From the NCBI GenBank assembly GCA_019694255.1, contig JAIBCI010000103.1, forward strand, positions 1-58,066: a stretch of 58,066 bases of DNA, in the 5' to 3' direction. The notes beneath the pieces are model-generated. The model saw only the letters and a program-made list of their open reading frames with translations. It did not search any database and was not told where the DNA came from. This document shows positions 16,162-24,692 of the stretch, one piece after another. The stretch is from Saprospiraceae bacterium (lineage in GTDB: Bacteria; Bacteroidota; Bacteroidia; Chitinophagales; Saprospiraceae). A program made the translations under genes and the position numbers. Positions within the stretch are counted from its first letter, which is position 1. Each line of letters starts with the position of its first letter.

Positions 16162-18743
16162 TAATATCCTCCCGTAAAATTCCTGTTACTCGGAATCTTG
16201 ATAAAATCCAGCGAACCAGGCTTGACGCCAATGAAAAATGTGAATGATCTGGCCTGAGGGTAATAGTCAAATTTCATCGTCCAGCAATGCAGATCCCGTT
16301 CAAAGCCAAACTGTGGATAGGTCGGCAGATGTCGAATGAAGTCGTAACCTACCTGTCCGATGGTAACACGCCATTTCGGGGTGAGTTCGATGTACCCGCT
16401 GGTAGACAAACTGTGTACAGCCAGGAAAAAAGAATCCCGGCCCTGAGGTGTCCGCTGAAAACGATATTGCATGGTATGTGACAGACCAAAGGTGTTAAAG
16501 AGCGAACCAAATTCCGGTACATCGCCAGGAACGATCTGCTTGCCACGCACAAGACTAATGATCTTCGGGATCGTCGTTCCATTGCTGATGACCAGCATTG
16601 CATCGGTGAGATTCGCCAGCTTTTTATTTTGGTCAAACAGAAACTTGTTGACACGCCTTTCCTGTCCTGTTGACGTAACTTCACGCACATAGGGATCGAA
16701 AGTCATTCCAAAAGTAATACTGGTGATGCCTTTGAAATAACTCATCCTGCCCAGACCCGTGATATTTGAAAGTTTAAAACTGTCCGCAAAAACATTGTAA
16801 TTGCCACCCAATGAAAAATTCTCGAGCAATGGAAATTTCTTAAGCGTGGAATCCTTCCGCTGATAGTACTTCATCTCAACCCTGTTGGTGATATTAAAGG
16901 AAACAACAAAGTTTTCACTTGGAACACCAGAAGTTCCAAACGGGCTACCAGTATAGATCAGGTATTCACGAACCACATCAAGCATTGGTCTGGAGTCTGT
17001 GGAGACACTATTAAAATAATTGAAAGGACTCCGGTGATAATCGGGTGCATACGACATCGAAATACCTGGCGACATCACATGCCGTATACCCCTTAGCCAG
17101 CCTCGCCTGAACAGTAACTGACCATAGATCTGGGTATTGGCCGATAGTGAAGAGGTCAGCGTGCGCAAAGCACCGAATTTGTTATAAACCGTTGTATCGA
17201 TTTTGCCAAAGGTGGTATCACTGCCGGAAATTAAGGTGTCGGGATTAAATTTAAATTGTTGCCTCTTGAATAACCATTCTTCACCATATGAAACCTGTGG
17301 TACAACGCTAATGTACTTTAACACCTTAAAGCTCAGATCCATCGAAGCAGCGTGCTGAACGCCATATTGAATGTTTTTTAGTGTTTCAGGTTTTAACAGA
17401 AGCGTGTCTTTGGTGAGCAGACGATTGATAAAATTGGTTTTATAATTAAGGGTAAGTTTTTCATACCATCGCTCCTGTCCACCTCCTGCATTCCTTCTTT
17501 TGAAGGGATGTATCGGACGCATATTGAGGCTACCTGAAGGCAGTGTAATGCTAAAATCGCGTGTTTGCAAATTTTGGTCATGCGACATTCCGGCTGTTAT
17601 GGAAAATGGCGAATTCGGAAAGTTGTACGCGAAATTTATATTCGAACGAAGAATATTCTTGTTGTAGGAATTGAAATCTCGGTATACCAGACGGTCGAAC
17701 GGATTGAGCGATAAATCGATGTCGCCGCCGAATGTTCGGTACGGATGCGCGCCCGGAAGCTGTTTGTGAATCCACTTTATTTTAAATGTCCTGTCATTGG
17801 ATTTGAGATAAGTATCCGTCAGCTCTCGGCTGAGAAAAGCCTGGTGCAGATCCAGCGAGCCGGAGTACTTATATCTTTTGAGGTAATTGCTGTGGGCATT
17901 GACGGCAAAGGATCCTTTGAACCAAATAGATCCTGTCACTTTTAGATCGTAATAATCGCTGAGCGGAAAGTAATAACCGATATCCTGAAGTCCAAAACCA
18001 AGAGACTGGTCGTAGACGTAGTTTTTCGGAAAGATGAGCCCGGAGGTTTTGTTCTTCGAAATCGGGAAAAAGCCAAAGGGAAGCATTAATGGCGGCGCAG
18101 GCACGCCATGAATTTTGACAATACTGGGACCCACGACAATGAGTTTGTTGGCTACTATCTTTTGTCTGCGGCTATAAATGCCAAAATGTGGTTCCGGCGC
18201 ATCACAGGTGGTAAAAATTCCATTCTGATTGTAAATGACCGCATTTTTGGATATCGAATCGCTGGCGTAGAATTTACTTTTTTCTCCGTGGACATAGACG
18301 TCTGTCTCTTTGGAGACTGCTTCAGTTACCAATCCCCTTTTGGATTTAAAGTTATACCTGATGTTCTGAGCCGTAAAACTTTGATCCCGGTCTTTAAAGG
18401 CAGGCATTCCGCTCACCCGGCCAAGCGAATCGCGCCCAGGTCTTGCGTCAACCAGGTTACCGTTCATATCAATCAGAATATAATCAGCAGCCAAATCCAT
18501 GGTCTGATAATGAATGGTAGCCTCACCGTACAGATGTATCAGTTTGTTGACCATGTCAAATATAATGCTGTCCCTTGCACCGTAATCGACCGGTGTATCA
18601 ACAGAATCCTTTGATGCTATGTAAAGCGAGGTGCCCCTGAGAATTAGACTGTCTGAAGCGGGTGCAACAAGGCTATCAATGCGTGTGGTATCCTGGGCGG
18701 CCAGGTAACCAAATAAGAAAAGAAAGTAAACAATCCGCCTCAA
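16158..18743 (-). CDS. lptD: LPS-assembly outer-membrane protein LptD (OstA family)
   Basis: An 861-residue outer-membrane protein. A signal peptide (residues 1-16) precedes an OstA/LptA-like beta-jellyroll region (about 45-200: GEATIHYQTMDLAADYILID, then the Q-N-I-R-Y-N-F-K-S-K-R-G segment). A large barrel follows, starting around L-P-F-G-F-F-P-I-S-K-N-K-T-S-G-L-I-F-P. The PFGFFP-SGLIFP signature is typical of Bacteroidota LptD-like proteins. It would insert lipopolysaccharide into the outer leaflet together with an LptE-type lipoprotein, not seen here. It is divergent from the amidase gene across a 73-bp AT-rich gap. The C-terminus converges with the frameshifted secreted gene. Cysteine pairs of the enterobacterial protein are not expected in this phylum. 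Confidence 0.85.
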   Translation of the reverse strand: MRRIVYFLFLFGYLAAQDTTRIDSLVAPASDSLILRGTSLYIASKDSVDTPVDYGARDSIIFDMVNKLIHLYGEATIHYQTMDLAADYILIDMNGNLVDARPGRDSLGRVSGMPAFKDRDQSFTAQNIRYNFKSKRGLVTEAVSKETDVYVHGEKSKFYASDSISKNAVIYNQNGIFTTCDAPEPHFGIYSRRQKIVANKLIVVGPSIVKIHGVPAPPLMLPFGFFPISKNKTSGLIFPKNYVYDQSLGFGLQDIGYYFPLSDYYDLKVTGSIWFKGSFAVNAHSNYLKRYKYSGSLDLHQAFLSRELTDTYLKSNDRTFKIKWIHKQLPGAHPYRTFGGDIDLSLNPFDRLVYRDFNSYNKNILRSNINFAYNFPNSPFSITAGMSHDQNLQTRDFSITLPSGSLNMRPIHPFKRRNAGGGQERWYEKLTLNYKTNFINRLLTKDTLLLKPETLKNIQYGVQHAASMDLSFKVLKYISVVPQVSYGEEWLFKRQQFKFNPDTLISGSDTTFGKIDTTVYNKFGALRTLTSSLSANTQIYGQLLFRRGWLRGIRHVMSPGISMSYAPDYHRSPFNYFNSVSTDSRPMLDVVREYLIYTGSPFGTSGVPSENFVVSFNITNRVEMKYYQRKDSTLKKFPLLENFSLGGNYNVFADSFKLSNITGLGRMSYFKGITSITFGMTFDPYVREVTSTGQERRVNKFLFDQNKKLANLTDAMLVISNGTTIPKIISLVRGKQIVPGDVPEFGSLFNTFGLSHTMQYRFQRTPQGRDSFFLAVHSLSTSGYIELTPKWRVTIGQVGYDFIRHLPTYPQFGFERDLHCWTMKFDYYPQARSFTFFIGVKPGSLDFIKIPSNRNFTGGYY

Positions 18744-18789
18744 TCAAAAAAATTAGTTAATTAAATATATAAAATAATTTAATATGTAT

Positions 18790-18797
18790 TATTTTTG
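18790..18797 (+). promoter_or_regulatory. Candidate -7 box for the amidase gene
   Basis: TATTTTTG fits TAnnTTTG and lies 20 bp before the ATG at 18817. The -33 region is only AT-rich. The 73-bp divergent gap must also hold the lptD promoter on the other strand. Confidence 0.4.
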
Positions 18798-18816
18798 TTC
18801 TCACTAAGATTTCAAG

Positions 18817-19653
18817 ATGATAAACTACGACTGGTGCGCCAAAGCATTCAGGCTTCATCTGATGTTGCCTTTCCTTGGAGGACTGAGCTTTGTTGCCACC
18901 TCATTTAACGAGCCAAAAGTACGAATTATTGGCCATCCGTTAATAGTTATTGACCCGGGACACGGAGGCCACGATCATGGCGCCAGAGGGTCTTCAAGCC
19001 TTGAAAAAGAGGTTAATCTCAATGTGGCACTAAGACTAAGGGACCAAATCCTTCTTCAGATACCCGAAGCGCGGGTTATGCTGACACGTGAATCGGATGC
19101 GTTTCTTCCCCTGCCTGAAAGGACAGCGATTGCCAATACCCACAATGCAGACCTTTTTATTAGCCTACATTGTAATTCCAATCGGAATGGTCAAGTCCGT
19201 GGCGCCGAAACATACATTATGGGGCTTCACAAGTCCGGTCAGAATCTTGAGGTCACCGCCATGGAAAACGGCAATCAGGAAGACATCGGGCTGGATCAAC
19301 TGAGCATGGAGGAAATTATCATCTTTAATCAGCTTCAGGACCAGAACCTGGCCAAAAGCCGTGAGCTGGCGATGCTTTTCCATGATCAATTCAGTGCCGT
19401 CCACCCCGGCGGTAGCCGTACGACAAGACAGGCTGGATTTCGGGTGCTCTGGCAGGCAGCCATGCCCTCCGTACTGGTCGAGATGGGATACATTAACAAT
19501 CCTTCCGATGAGTCATTTCTAATAAGTGATGAAGGAAAGGACAAAATAGCGAAAAGCCTCACCCAATCGCTGCAGGATTACCTGATCCTCCGAAGCAGAG
19601 AACTCGCCACTGCCTCTATTCAGCCCGATATAAGCTCAGGTTGGAGGCAATAA
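18817..19653 (+). CDS. N-acetylmuramoyl-L-alanine amidase (Amidase_3)
   Basis: A 278-residue exported zinc amidase that cleaves the bond between N-acetylmuramic acid and L-alanine in peptidoglycan. A hydrophobic N-terminus (about residues 10-30) serves as signal or anchor. The catalytic domain runs from about 40 to 255 with the family's metal and catalytic residues: VIDPGHGGHD (His49), S-S-L-E-K-E-V-N-L (Glu), FISLHCNSN (His) and SVLVEMGYINN (Glu). There is no SPOR, LysM or AMIN domain, so targeting must come from elsewhere. It is followed 46 bp downstream by an MCE/MlaD gene on the same strand, a pairing that is common in Bacteroidota and suggests one envelope-maintenance transcript. Confidence 0.92.
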   Translation: MINYDWCAKAFRLHLMLPFLGGLSFVATSFNEPKVRIIGHPLIVIDPGHGGHDHGARGSSSLEKEVNLNVALRLRDQILLQIPEARVMLTRESDAFLPLPERTAIANTHNADLFISLHCNSNRNGQVRGAETYIMGLHKSGQNLEVTAMENGNQEDIGLDQLSMEEIIIFNQLQDQNLAKSRELAMLFHDQFSAVHPGGSRTTRQAGFRVLWQAAMPSVLVEMGYINNPSDESFLISDEGKDKIAKSLTQSLQDYLILRSRELATASIQPDISSGWRQ

Positions 19654-19699
19654 AGCCTGAAGACGTCAGAATTTGTAATTTTGCATTCAAATTGTTGTT

Positions 19700-20719
19700 T
19701 TGAAACTATCATATGAAACCCGGATTGGGATTCTGGCGGCGGTGACGCTGATACTATTGGTCTTCGGATACAAATTTCTCAAAGGCAATAATATGCTGGA
19801 CCACAACAAGACGTATCTGCTGAATTTTGACAATGTAGCGCAGCTGGAGCCCTCTTCGCCGGTTTTCACCAGAGGCATCAAGGTGGGCACAGTACTTAAA
19901 ATTCAGCTCGCTGAAGATAATCCATACAAAGTCGTGGTGTACATTGACATCAAGAACGATATCCATTTGCCGAAAAACAGTGTCGCAGTATTGGTTTCCA
20001 CCGGACTGATCGGTGGCAAAGCTATTGACCTTCGATTTGATCATCATTGTACGGATGATTGCATTCCTAACAATGGAACGATAGATACCAGGGTCGAAAG
20101 TATTCTTAGCTCGATGCTTCCCAAATCTGAACTTGATGAATACATCAAATCAGCAGGCACCAGCATACAACATGCGCTGGATTCCACCGGCACCAATCAG
20201 GAACTCAATGGTATGGCGCACGACCTGAAAAGTACGTTGCACAATCTGAATCTGCTTACAAATCAATTGCACAAGGTTCTGCTTGACAATAACCAGCAGA
20301 TTAACAGCACCATGAAAAATTTGAATACCCTCAGCTCATCCCTTGCTTCCAATACCAAAAGTATAGACCAAAGTCTTTCGAATCTTCAGGCTGTCACCGC
20401 ACAGCTTAAGCAGGCTGATGTCAGTAAAATAGCGAATCATGCAGACGAGACCATACAAAGCTTGCAAAAAACTGCCCAGGAAGCTACAACTTCCATGCAC
20501 AAGGTCAATGAGCTGATCAGCCAGATTCAAAATGGAAATGGTACTGCCTCCAAACTGATCAAAGATCCAGCTTTGTATAATAATCTGGAAAGTACGGCCA
20601 AAAGCCTCGACAAGCTATTAACTGATCTGCGCCTGTATCCTAACCGTTATGTGCATTTTTCTGTCTTTTCGGCCAAAAAGCAAATGGCGGTAGAACAAGT
20701 TCCTCAGGAAAAAAAATAG
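19700..20719 (+). CDS. MlaD/MCE-family lipid-transport protein
   Basis: A 339-residue protein anchored by an N-terminal transmembrane helix (about residues 9-26) in the inner membrane. The MCE domain (about 37-115) includes V-F-T-R-G-I-K-V-G-T-V and V-S-T-G-L-I-G-G-K-A-I-D-L. After it comes a long alpha-helical region (about 145-280) rich in Leu, Gln and Asn heptads, as in MlaD/PqiB-type proteins that bridge lipids between membranes. It would be the substrate-binding part of an Mla-type ABC phospholipid transporter; the permease and ATPase are not in this window. The start codon is TTG at 19700, chosen because the sequence KLSYETRIGI just after it is the typical family N-terminus and no ATG fits. 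Confidence 0.88.
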   Translation: MKLSYETRIGILAAVTLILLVFGYKFLKGNNMLDHNKTYLLNFDNVAQLEPSSPVFTRGIKVGTVLKIQLAEDNPYKVVVYIDIKNDIHLPKNSVAVLVSTGLIGGKAIDLRFDHHCTDDCIPNNGTIDTRVESILSSMLPKSELDEYIKSAGTSIQHALDSTGTNQELNGMAHDLKSTLHNLNLLTNQLHKVLLDNNQQINSTMKNLNTLSSSLASNTKSIDQSLSNLQAVTAQLKQADVSKIANHADETIQSLQKTAQEATTSMHKVNELISQIQNGNGTASKLIKDPALYNNLESTAKSLDKLLTDLRLYPNRYVHFSVFSAKKQMAVEQVPQEKK

Positions 20720-20728
20720 CTTACTTTC

Positions 20729-20751
20729 TCCTTAACTTATTTGCTTAAGGA
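20729..20751. terminator. Inverted repeat between convergent genes, possible bidirectional terminator
   Basis: TCCTTAA (20729-20735) and TTAAGGA (20745-20751) form a 7-bp stem with a 9-nt loop in the 63-bp gap between the MlaD gene and the convergent gene at 20783. A clear T-run is missing on either side. Confidence 0.4.
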
Positions 20752-20782
20752 CGATTCAACCAATGAAGTATGTGCAGCATGA

Positions 20783-22303
20783 CTACCATCTTCTTTGATA
20801 AGTCAACTGCAGCCCAGACAGGACATATTTTTCTTTGACCAAGGCATTGCGGTTAAAGTTATTGAGATACTGCACCCCACTCCAGCCCAATCCAAGCGAC
20901 TGTAAATCCCTCCAGACATAGGCGAGCTTCACCGCTGCATCGAGCGATAATCCGGAATTTCGCCTGATTTGAGTTGAAAAGTCAACTGGACTTCCATAGG
21001 GATCCAAATAAGCTCCTGAAGTCAACGTGATGAGGTTGGCTGCTATCCCCACCGCTGCTTTCAGTTGAAAACGTCCCATTGTTTTTGACACATTGAACCC
21101 TGCACGTAAATCCATCTGATGCATTCGCTGGTAATGAATATCTGCAATGTGGGTTACGCGACGATAGAAGAGGTCTTCTAATCTTTTTTCGCTAAGCCCG
21201 TTGAGAAAGACATAATCGTAACTGTGGCCCTTGGCAATGCTGTCATTGCGGTATTCATAACGATGATACGCTGACTGCAGCAGAAAATAGGTGTAACGCA
21301 ACCCCAGTTCAATGCCCAATCCATAACGCCATGGTCGGATTACGTTCAAACCCAGCTGGCCTGCATATTTTGGTACAATGAAAGTATAATTTCGTGAAAG
21401 AGAATCTCCCACTATGCGGCAATCCCTGGTTACATTCATAAGACTGCTGTAAAATTCAATATCCTTCTTTCTGGCGGGTCGAGGGGGTCTCTGAGGTTGT
21501 TCTTCTGCAGGGATCAATGTCAACTTTGCATCGGCTGATAAGTTATCCTTACTATTGACATCAGGTGTCAAATTCACTTCCGTTTGTGACTTTGTTTTTT
21601 CCTCTGGTTTAACCTTTGTTGATGAAATGGTTTCTGCTTGAGATGTTGATATTGATTGAATATCCGTTACATGATTTGCTTTTTCTGAGGTAATGTTGTC
21701 ACTAGCATTGGTTTTGTTTTCAGTATGATGTAAAACAGCCATTGCCGCATCGTTGTTATCAGGAACATTTTGCGAGGACAAGGCTGCAATCGAATGGATC
21801 GTGTGCCTTTGTGCTTTCTCGTTTTTATACACTTCCTTCTTTTGAATACCTATGATCGTAGACGGATTTAAATTCCTGGACGGATCTTCATTATGCTGAA
21901 TGTCTTTCTGACTTGTTTTTTGATGATAATCGTCTGTCCTGACATTCTGCGTACCGATGTCTACATTCATATCACTTGTATTGGTGCTCAAAGCCGGTAG
22001 ATCAGAAGTTTGCAATTGAACTCGCTGCACTTTAGGACATTCTTCATCGACGTCTGAAATTTTTTCTGAAATCAAAAATTCAGTCCTCTCCAATTCTACG
22101 GACAGCTGCTTTTTGTGATGATCAGACACCACAATCCATCCAATTATGCCTACAGACATGATCCCGGCCAAAAACCAAAAAAAGAAAAACCTCCGCTTCC
22201 TTTTCTTGCTTCTCTCCTGAATATGCATCCACAGCTGATCCGCATCAACCTGTGACTGATGCTTCAGGATCTTCTCTCGTATATGCTGATCCGATTGTCT
22301 CAT
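20783..22303 (-). CDS. Membrane-anchored anti-sigma-like protein with C-terminal beta-barrel-like domain
   Basis: A 506-residue protein with three parts. Residues 1-37 are a basic cytoplasmic segment (LWMHIQERSKKRKRR) like those at the N-termini of Bacteroidota proteins paired with ECF sigma factors. A transmembrane helix lies at about 38-59. Residues 60-275 are a polar, low-complexity, Ser/Thr/Asn/Lys-rich linker. Residues 280-506 consist of alternating amphipathic strands (GLGIELGLRYTYFLLQSAYH, FQLKAAVGIAANLITL) and end in LQLTYQRRW, a terminal aromatic as in outer-membrane barrels. This resembles the PorT-type beta-barrel domain. It overlaps the ECF sigma gene by 4 bp, so it is probably that factor's regulator. 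Whether it truly spans both membranes is inference. Confidence 0.65.
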   Translation of the reverse strand: MRQSDQHIREKILKHQSQVDADQLWMHIQERSKKRKRRFFFFWFLAGIMSVGIIGWIVVSDHHKKQLSVELERTEFLISEKISDVDEECPKVQRVQLQTSDLPALSTNTSDMNVDIGTQNVRTDDYHQKTSQKDIQHNEDPSRNLNPSTIIGIQKKEVYKNEKAQRHTIHSIAALSSQNVPDNNDAAMAVLHHTENKTNASDNITSEKANHVTDIQSISTSQAETISSTKVKPEEKTKSQTEVNLTPDVNSKDNLSADAKLTLIPAEEQPQRPPRPARKKDIEFYSSLMNVTRDCRIVGDSLSRNYTFIVPKYAGQLGLNVIRPWRYGLGIELGLRYTYFLLQSAYHRYEYRNDSIAKGHSYDYVFLNGLSEKRLEDLFYRRVTHIADIHYQRMHQMDLRAGFNVSKTMGRFQLKAAVGIAANLITLTSGAYLDPYGSPVDFSTQIRRNSGLSLDAAVKLAYVWRDLQSLGLGWSGVQYLNNFNRNALVKEKYVLSGLQLTYQRRW

Positions 22304-22848
22304 ACAGCCTTTGCTTTTGAATAAGTTATTTGTTCAATTTTATTGCGCAACAAGTTGCGCGCGCGGTTGAGCTGACTTCTGGAAGTCCCTTCTGAAATAT
22401 TCAGTAATGCAGCAATTTCCTTGTGTGCGAACTGCTCCATAACATACAGGTTAAAAATCTCGCGGCATCCATCCGGCAATTGAAGGATCAGCCTGAACAA
22501 TGTCTCGGTCTCCAGTTGGGAGTACACCTCGGGTTCATCTACATAATGCTCCGTAATCTGGTTAATCTCAGAGATGTACTTCCCTTTTCTCCTGCGCAGT
22601 TCTTTGAGTGATTGGTTCACTACAATGCGGCTGATCCATCCTTCAAATGATCCCAATGCAGCATTAAAGGTCTCAATGTGCTGAAAAATATTAATCCAGG
22701 ATTCCTGAAGGACATCATAGGCCAGTCCATCATCCTGCACATACCGCCTGCTGATACTCAGCATCATTGGTGCAAAAAGACCCACCAGCTCGCGTTGAGC
22801 CGATGGGTCTTTCTTTAAACACTTTTGAATTAGTTCCGGAACCAGCAT
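22300..22848 (-). CDS. RNA polymerase sigma factor, ECF (sigma-70) family
   Basis: A 182-residue ECF sigma factor. Region 2 is at about residues 20-90 (D-D-G-L-A-Y-D-V-L-Q-E-S-W-I-N-I-F and GWISRIVVNQSLKELRRRKG). Region 4 is at about 120-170 with the helix-turn-helix F-A-H-K-E-I-A-A-L-L-N-I-S-E-G-T-S-R-S-Q-L. The S-E-G-T-S-R-S-Q variant is frequent in Bacteroidota ECF factors. It is followed with a 4-bp overlap by the membrane anti-sigma-like gene and preceded by a lipoprotein gene only 22 bp upstream, so all three may form one transcript. It is only distantly similar to the ECF factor at 13543-14100. Confidence 0.9.
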   Translation of the reverse strand: MLVPELIQKCLKKDPSAQRELVGLFAPMMLSISRRYVQDDGLAYDVLQESWINIFQHIETFNAALGSFEGWISRIVVNQSLKELRRRKGKYISEINQITEHYVDEPEVYSQLETETLFRLILQLPDGCREIFNLYVMEQFAHKEIAALLNISEGTSRSQLNRARNLLRNKIEQITYSKAKAV

Positions 22849-22870
22849 TGTAATTGCAATGAATGGATCA

Positions 22871-24634
22871 TTATTTCCTTTTCAGCCTGAATGATCCTTT
22901 GAAACTTGTTGTCCCATCTGATGCATTGAATGTCCCCTGCACATAACCGTTGAGATAGTCGTATTCAGAAAAATTGACCGTCGCACAATCCGAACAAACT
23001 AAAGTACGGCTGCCGGATGGATGTTCATCAAAAATATAAGTTACCGATACTGGTTTATCTATACCTACAACAGGTTGCTCATATTGGAAAATTAAGTTCA
23101 CAGATCTTGGGGTGTAACACACTACACTGAATTCATGTACTCTCTTTCCAGGATTTAAACTATCTACTATGTTATTAATGTAAAAGCTAGTATCTTTAAA
23201 AGTCTCTTCCGGCTCCGAATTATAGGATATCTTGACATAAGTATCTAATTTTTGACACGCTGACACTTTTCCATAATCCAGGTTGTCCTTGCCATTGTAA
23301 GTCAAAGTAAATACAATTGATTCAAGTAAATTATCCAGGTCAATAACTTTGATTTCAATCACTGACCCTATGGACAAGCATGGAATTTTTTCATCAAAAA
23401 TACCGTTTGAATTGATTCGGAACGTCCCCAAAAAATTACCGTTAACCTTTACTTCAATGACTGAAAATCCAAGACTATTGGGTGGACAGGATTCAACCTG
23501 ACCCTGAATCTTTGCGATCGAAAGCGTATTGGTTTGGATCCGGATATCACCCATATCCGTATCCGTGTTGAGGCTATTCAAAGCTTGTGAATAAACCACA
23601 ACTGGAGACTTCTGCCCGTTACAATTTAAGACAACTTCAAATGTCAGTGGGACACCCTTGGGTACATTTCCTCCGTATGTTCCATCCATACCAGTGTAGG
23701 CAGAACCACATAGACCCGTTGACAGATCTTTGACGATGACCGTCGCATTGCTTAACGGCACCTGATTCTCATCCACCAGTCTGCCTTTGAGATAGACATA
23801 TTCTGCAGGAAGGTCGCAATTCCAGAATGAGAAATGACTCACTTCAAAATTGTAAACAGATCCATTTTTTGTTGCAATCCCTTCTTCATGCCAGGTAGAT
23901 TCTCCATTTCTATCTGAAATGCTCCAAGTCGGAATTGAGGATGGCGCTGATGATACAATTGAAGGAAGAATATCCATTCTGATATGCACGGTCTTTCCTG
24001 CTGCGATTTTCAGGGTGCTGCCATCCTCAGCCAATATTTCCGTGGCCACCATCCCCAGGGTTCGCAAGACGCGCGAACGGCCTTCTTTGTCAAATGCGCG
24101 AAGATCACCCGGCATGGTCTGTGCGGTGACGGGATCGGTTGGATCCAGGTACCGGCAATAGAGTTTGGCAGAACCTTTATAAACCTGATCTGAAGCATCA
24201 ACCAAAGCATTGGCCGGAAACGTGTATTCCACGCCACTGAAGCTGATCTTTCCTCCAGTCTGATTGTCTATAAGTTGCGATGCACCTCGACGAATCATGG
24301 TGAGGCGATTGACCCTGTTGCCAGGATAAATTCGCTTTGGCGTGCTAAAATAGTCCTTATGCTTCAGGGTCACAATGTGACCGGTGTTTTTCAGGGCAAC
24401 TTTATTGATCACTATAATACCCTTACTGTTACTAACAAATACCTGATCTCCGATGTTGAGAGCAACATTGGGGATGACCTCAAATTGTTCATTGCGTATC
24501 TCAATCAGCGCATTACTTTCAATCAGCTGGGTATATTTTTCAAATTCATCGTTCGTCGTAACGATGGTGTTGTCTTTGCGGCATGAATAATTTGCCAGCA
24601 GGATAAGCGAAAGAAGGAACAGGTGAATTTTCAT
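22871..24634 (-). CDS. Lipoprotein with FAM171-like domain and carboxypeptidase-regulatory-like repeats
   Basis: A 587-residue lipoprotein (lipobox ANYSC, Cys18). Residues about 45-110 form a first carboxypeptidase-regulatory-like beta-sandwich (LIEIRNEQFEVIPNVALNIG). Residues about 115-275 contain Y-T-F-P-A-N-A-L-V, M-P-G-D-L-R-A-F, L-G-M-V-A-T-E-I-L, S-S-I-P-T-W-S, G-E-S-T-W-H-E-E-G and H-F-S-F-W-N-C-D. This order resembles the ectodomain of animal FAM171/CILP-type proteins, as I recall them. A second regulatory-like domain (YLKGRLVDENQVPLSNATVI) starts near 282, followed by beta-rich segments to the end. It ends 22 bp before the ECF sigma gene on the same strand. Function unknown; a surface-exposed binding protein is plausible. 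Confidence 0.72.
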   Translation of the reverse strand: MKIHLFLLSLILLANYSCRKDNTIVTTNDEFEKYTQLIESNALIEIRNEQFEVIPNVALNIGDQVFVSNSKGIIVINKVALKNTGHIVTLKHKDYFSTPKRIYPGNRVNRLTMIRRGASQLIDNQTGGKISFSGVEYTFPANALVDASDQVYKGSAKLYCRYLDPTDPVTAQTMPGDLRAFDKEGRSRVLRTLGMVATEILAEDGSTLKIAAGKTVHIRMDILPSIVSSAPSSIPTWSISDRNGESTWHEEGIATKNGSVYNFEVSHFSFWNCDLPAEYVYLKGRLVDENQVPLSNATVIVKDLSTGLCGSAYTGMDGTYGGNVPKGVPLTFEVVLNCNGQKSPVVVYSQALNSLNTDTDMGDIRIQTNTLSIAKIQGQVESCPPNSLGFSVIEVKVNGNFLGTFRINSNGIFDEKIPCLSIGSVIEIKVIDLDNLLESIVFTLTYNGKDNLDYGKVSACQKLDTYVKISYNSEPEETFKDTSFYINNIVDSLNPGKRVHEFSVVCYTPRSVNLIFQYEQPVVGIDKPVSVTYIFDEHPSGSRTLVCSDCATVNFSEYDYLNGYVQGTFNASDGTTSFKGSFRLKRK

Positions 24635-24692
24635 ATTCTAATTTTCTACTGGTATCCCTCCAAACACCAGAACGTTGCAACGAGATGCAAGA

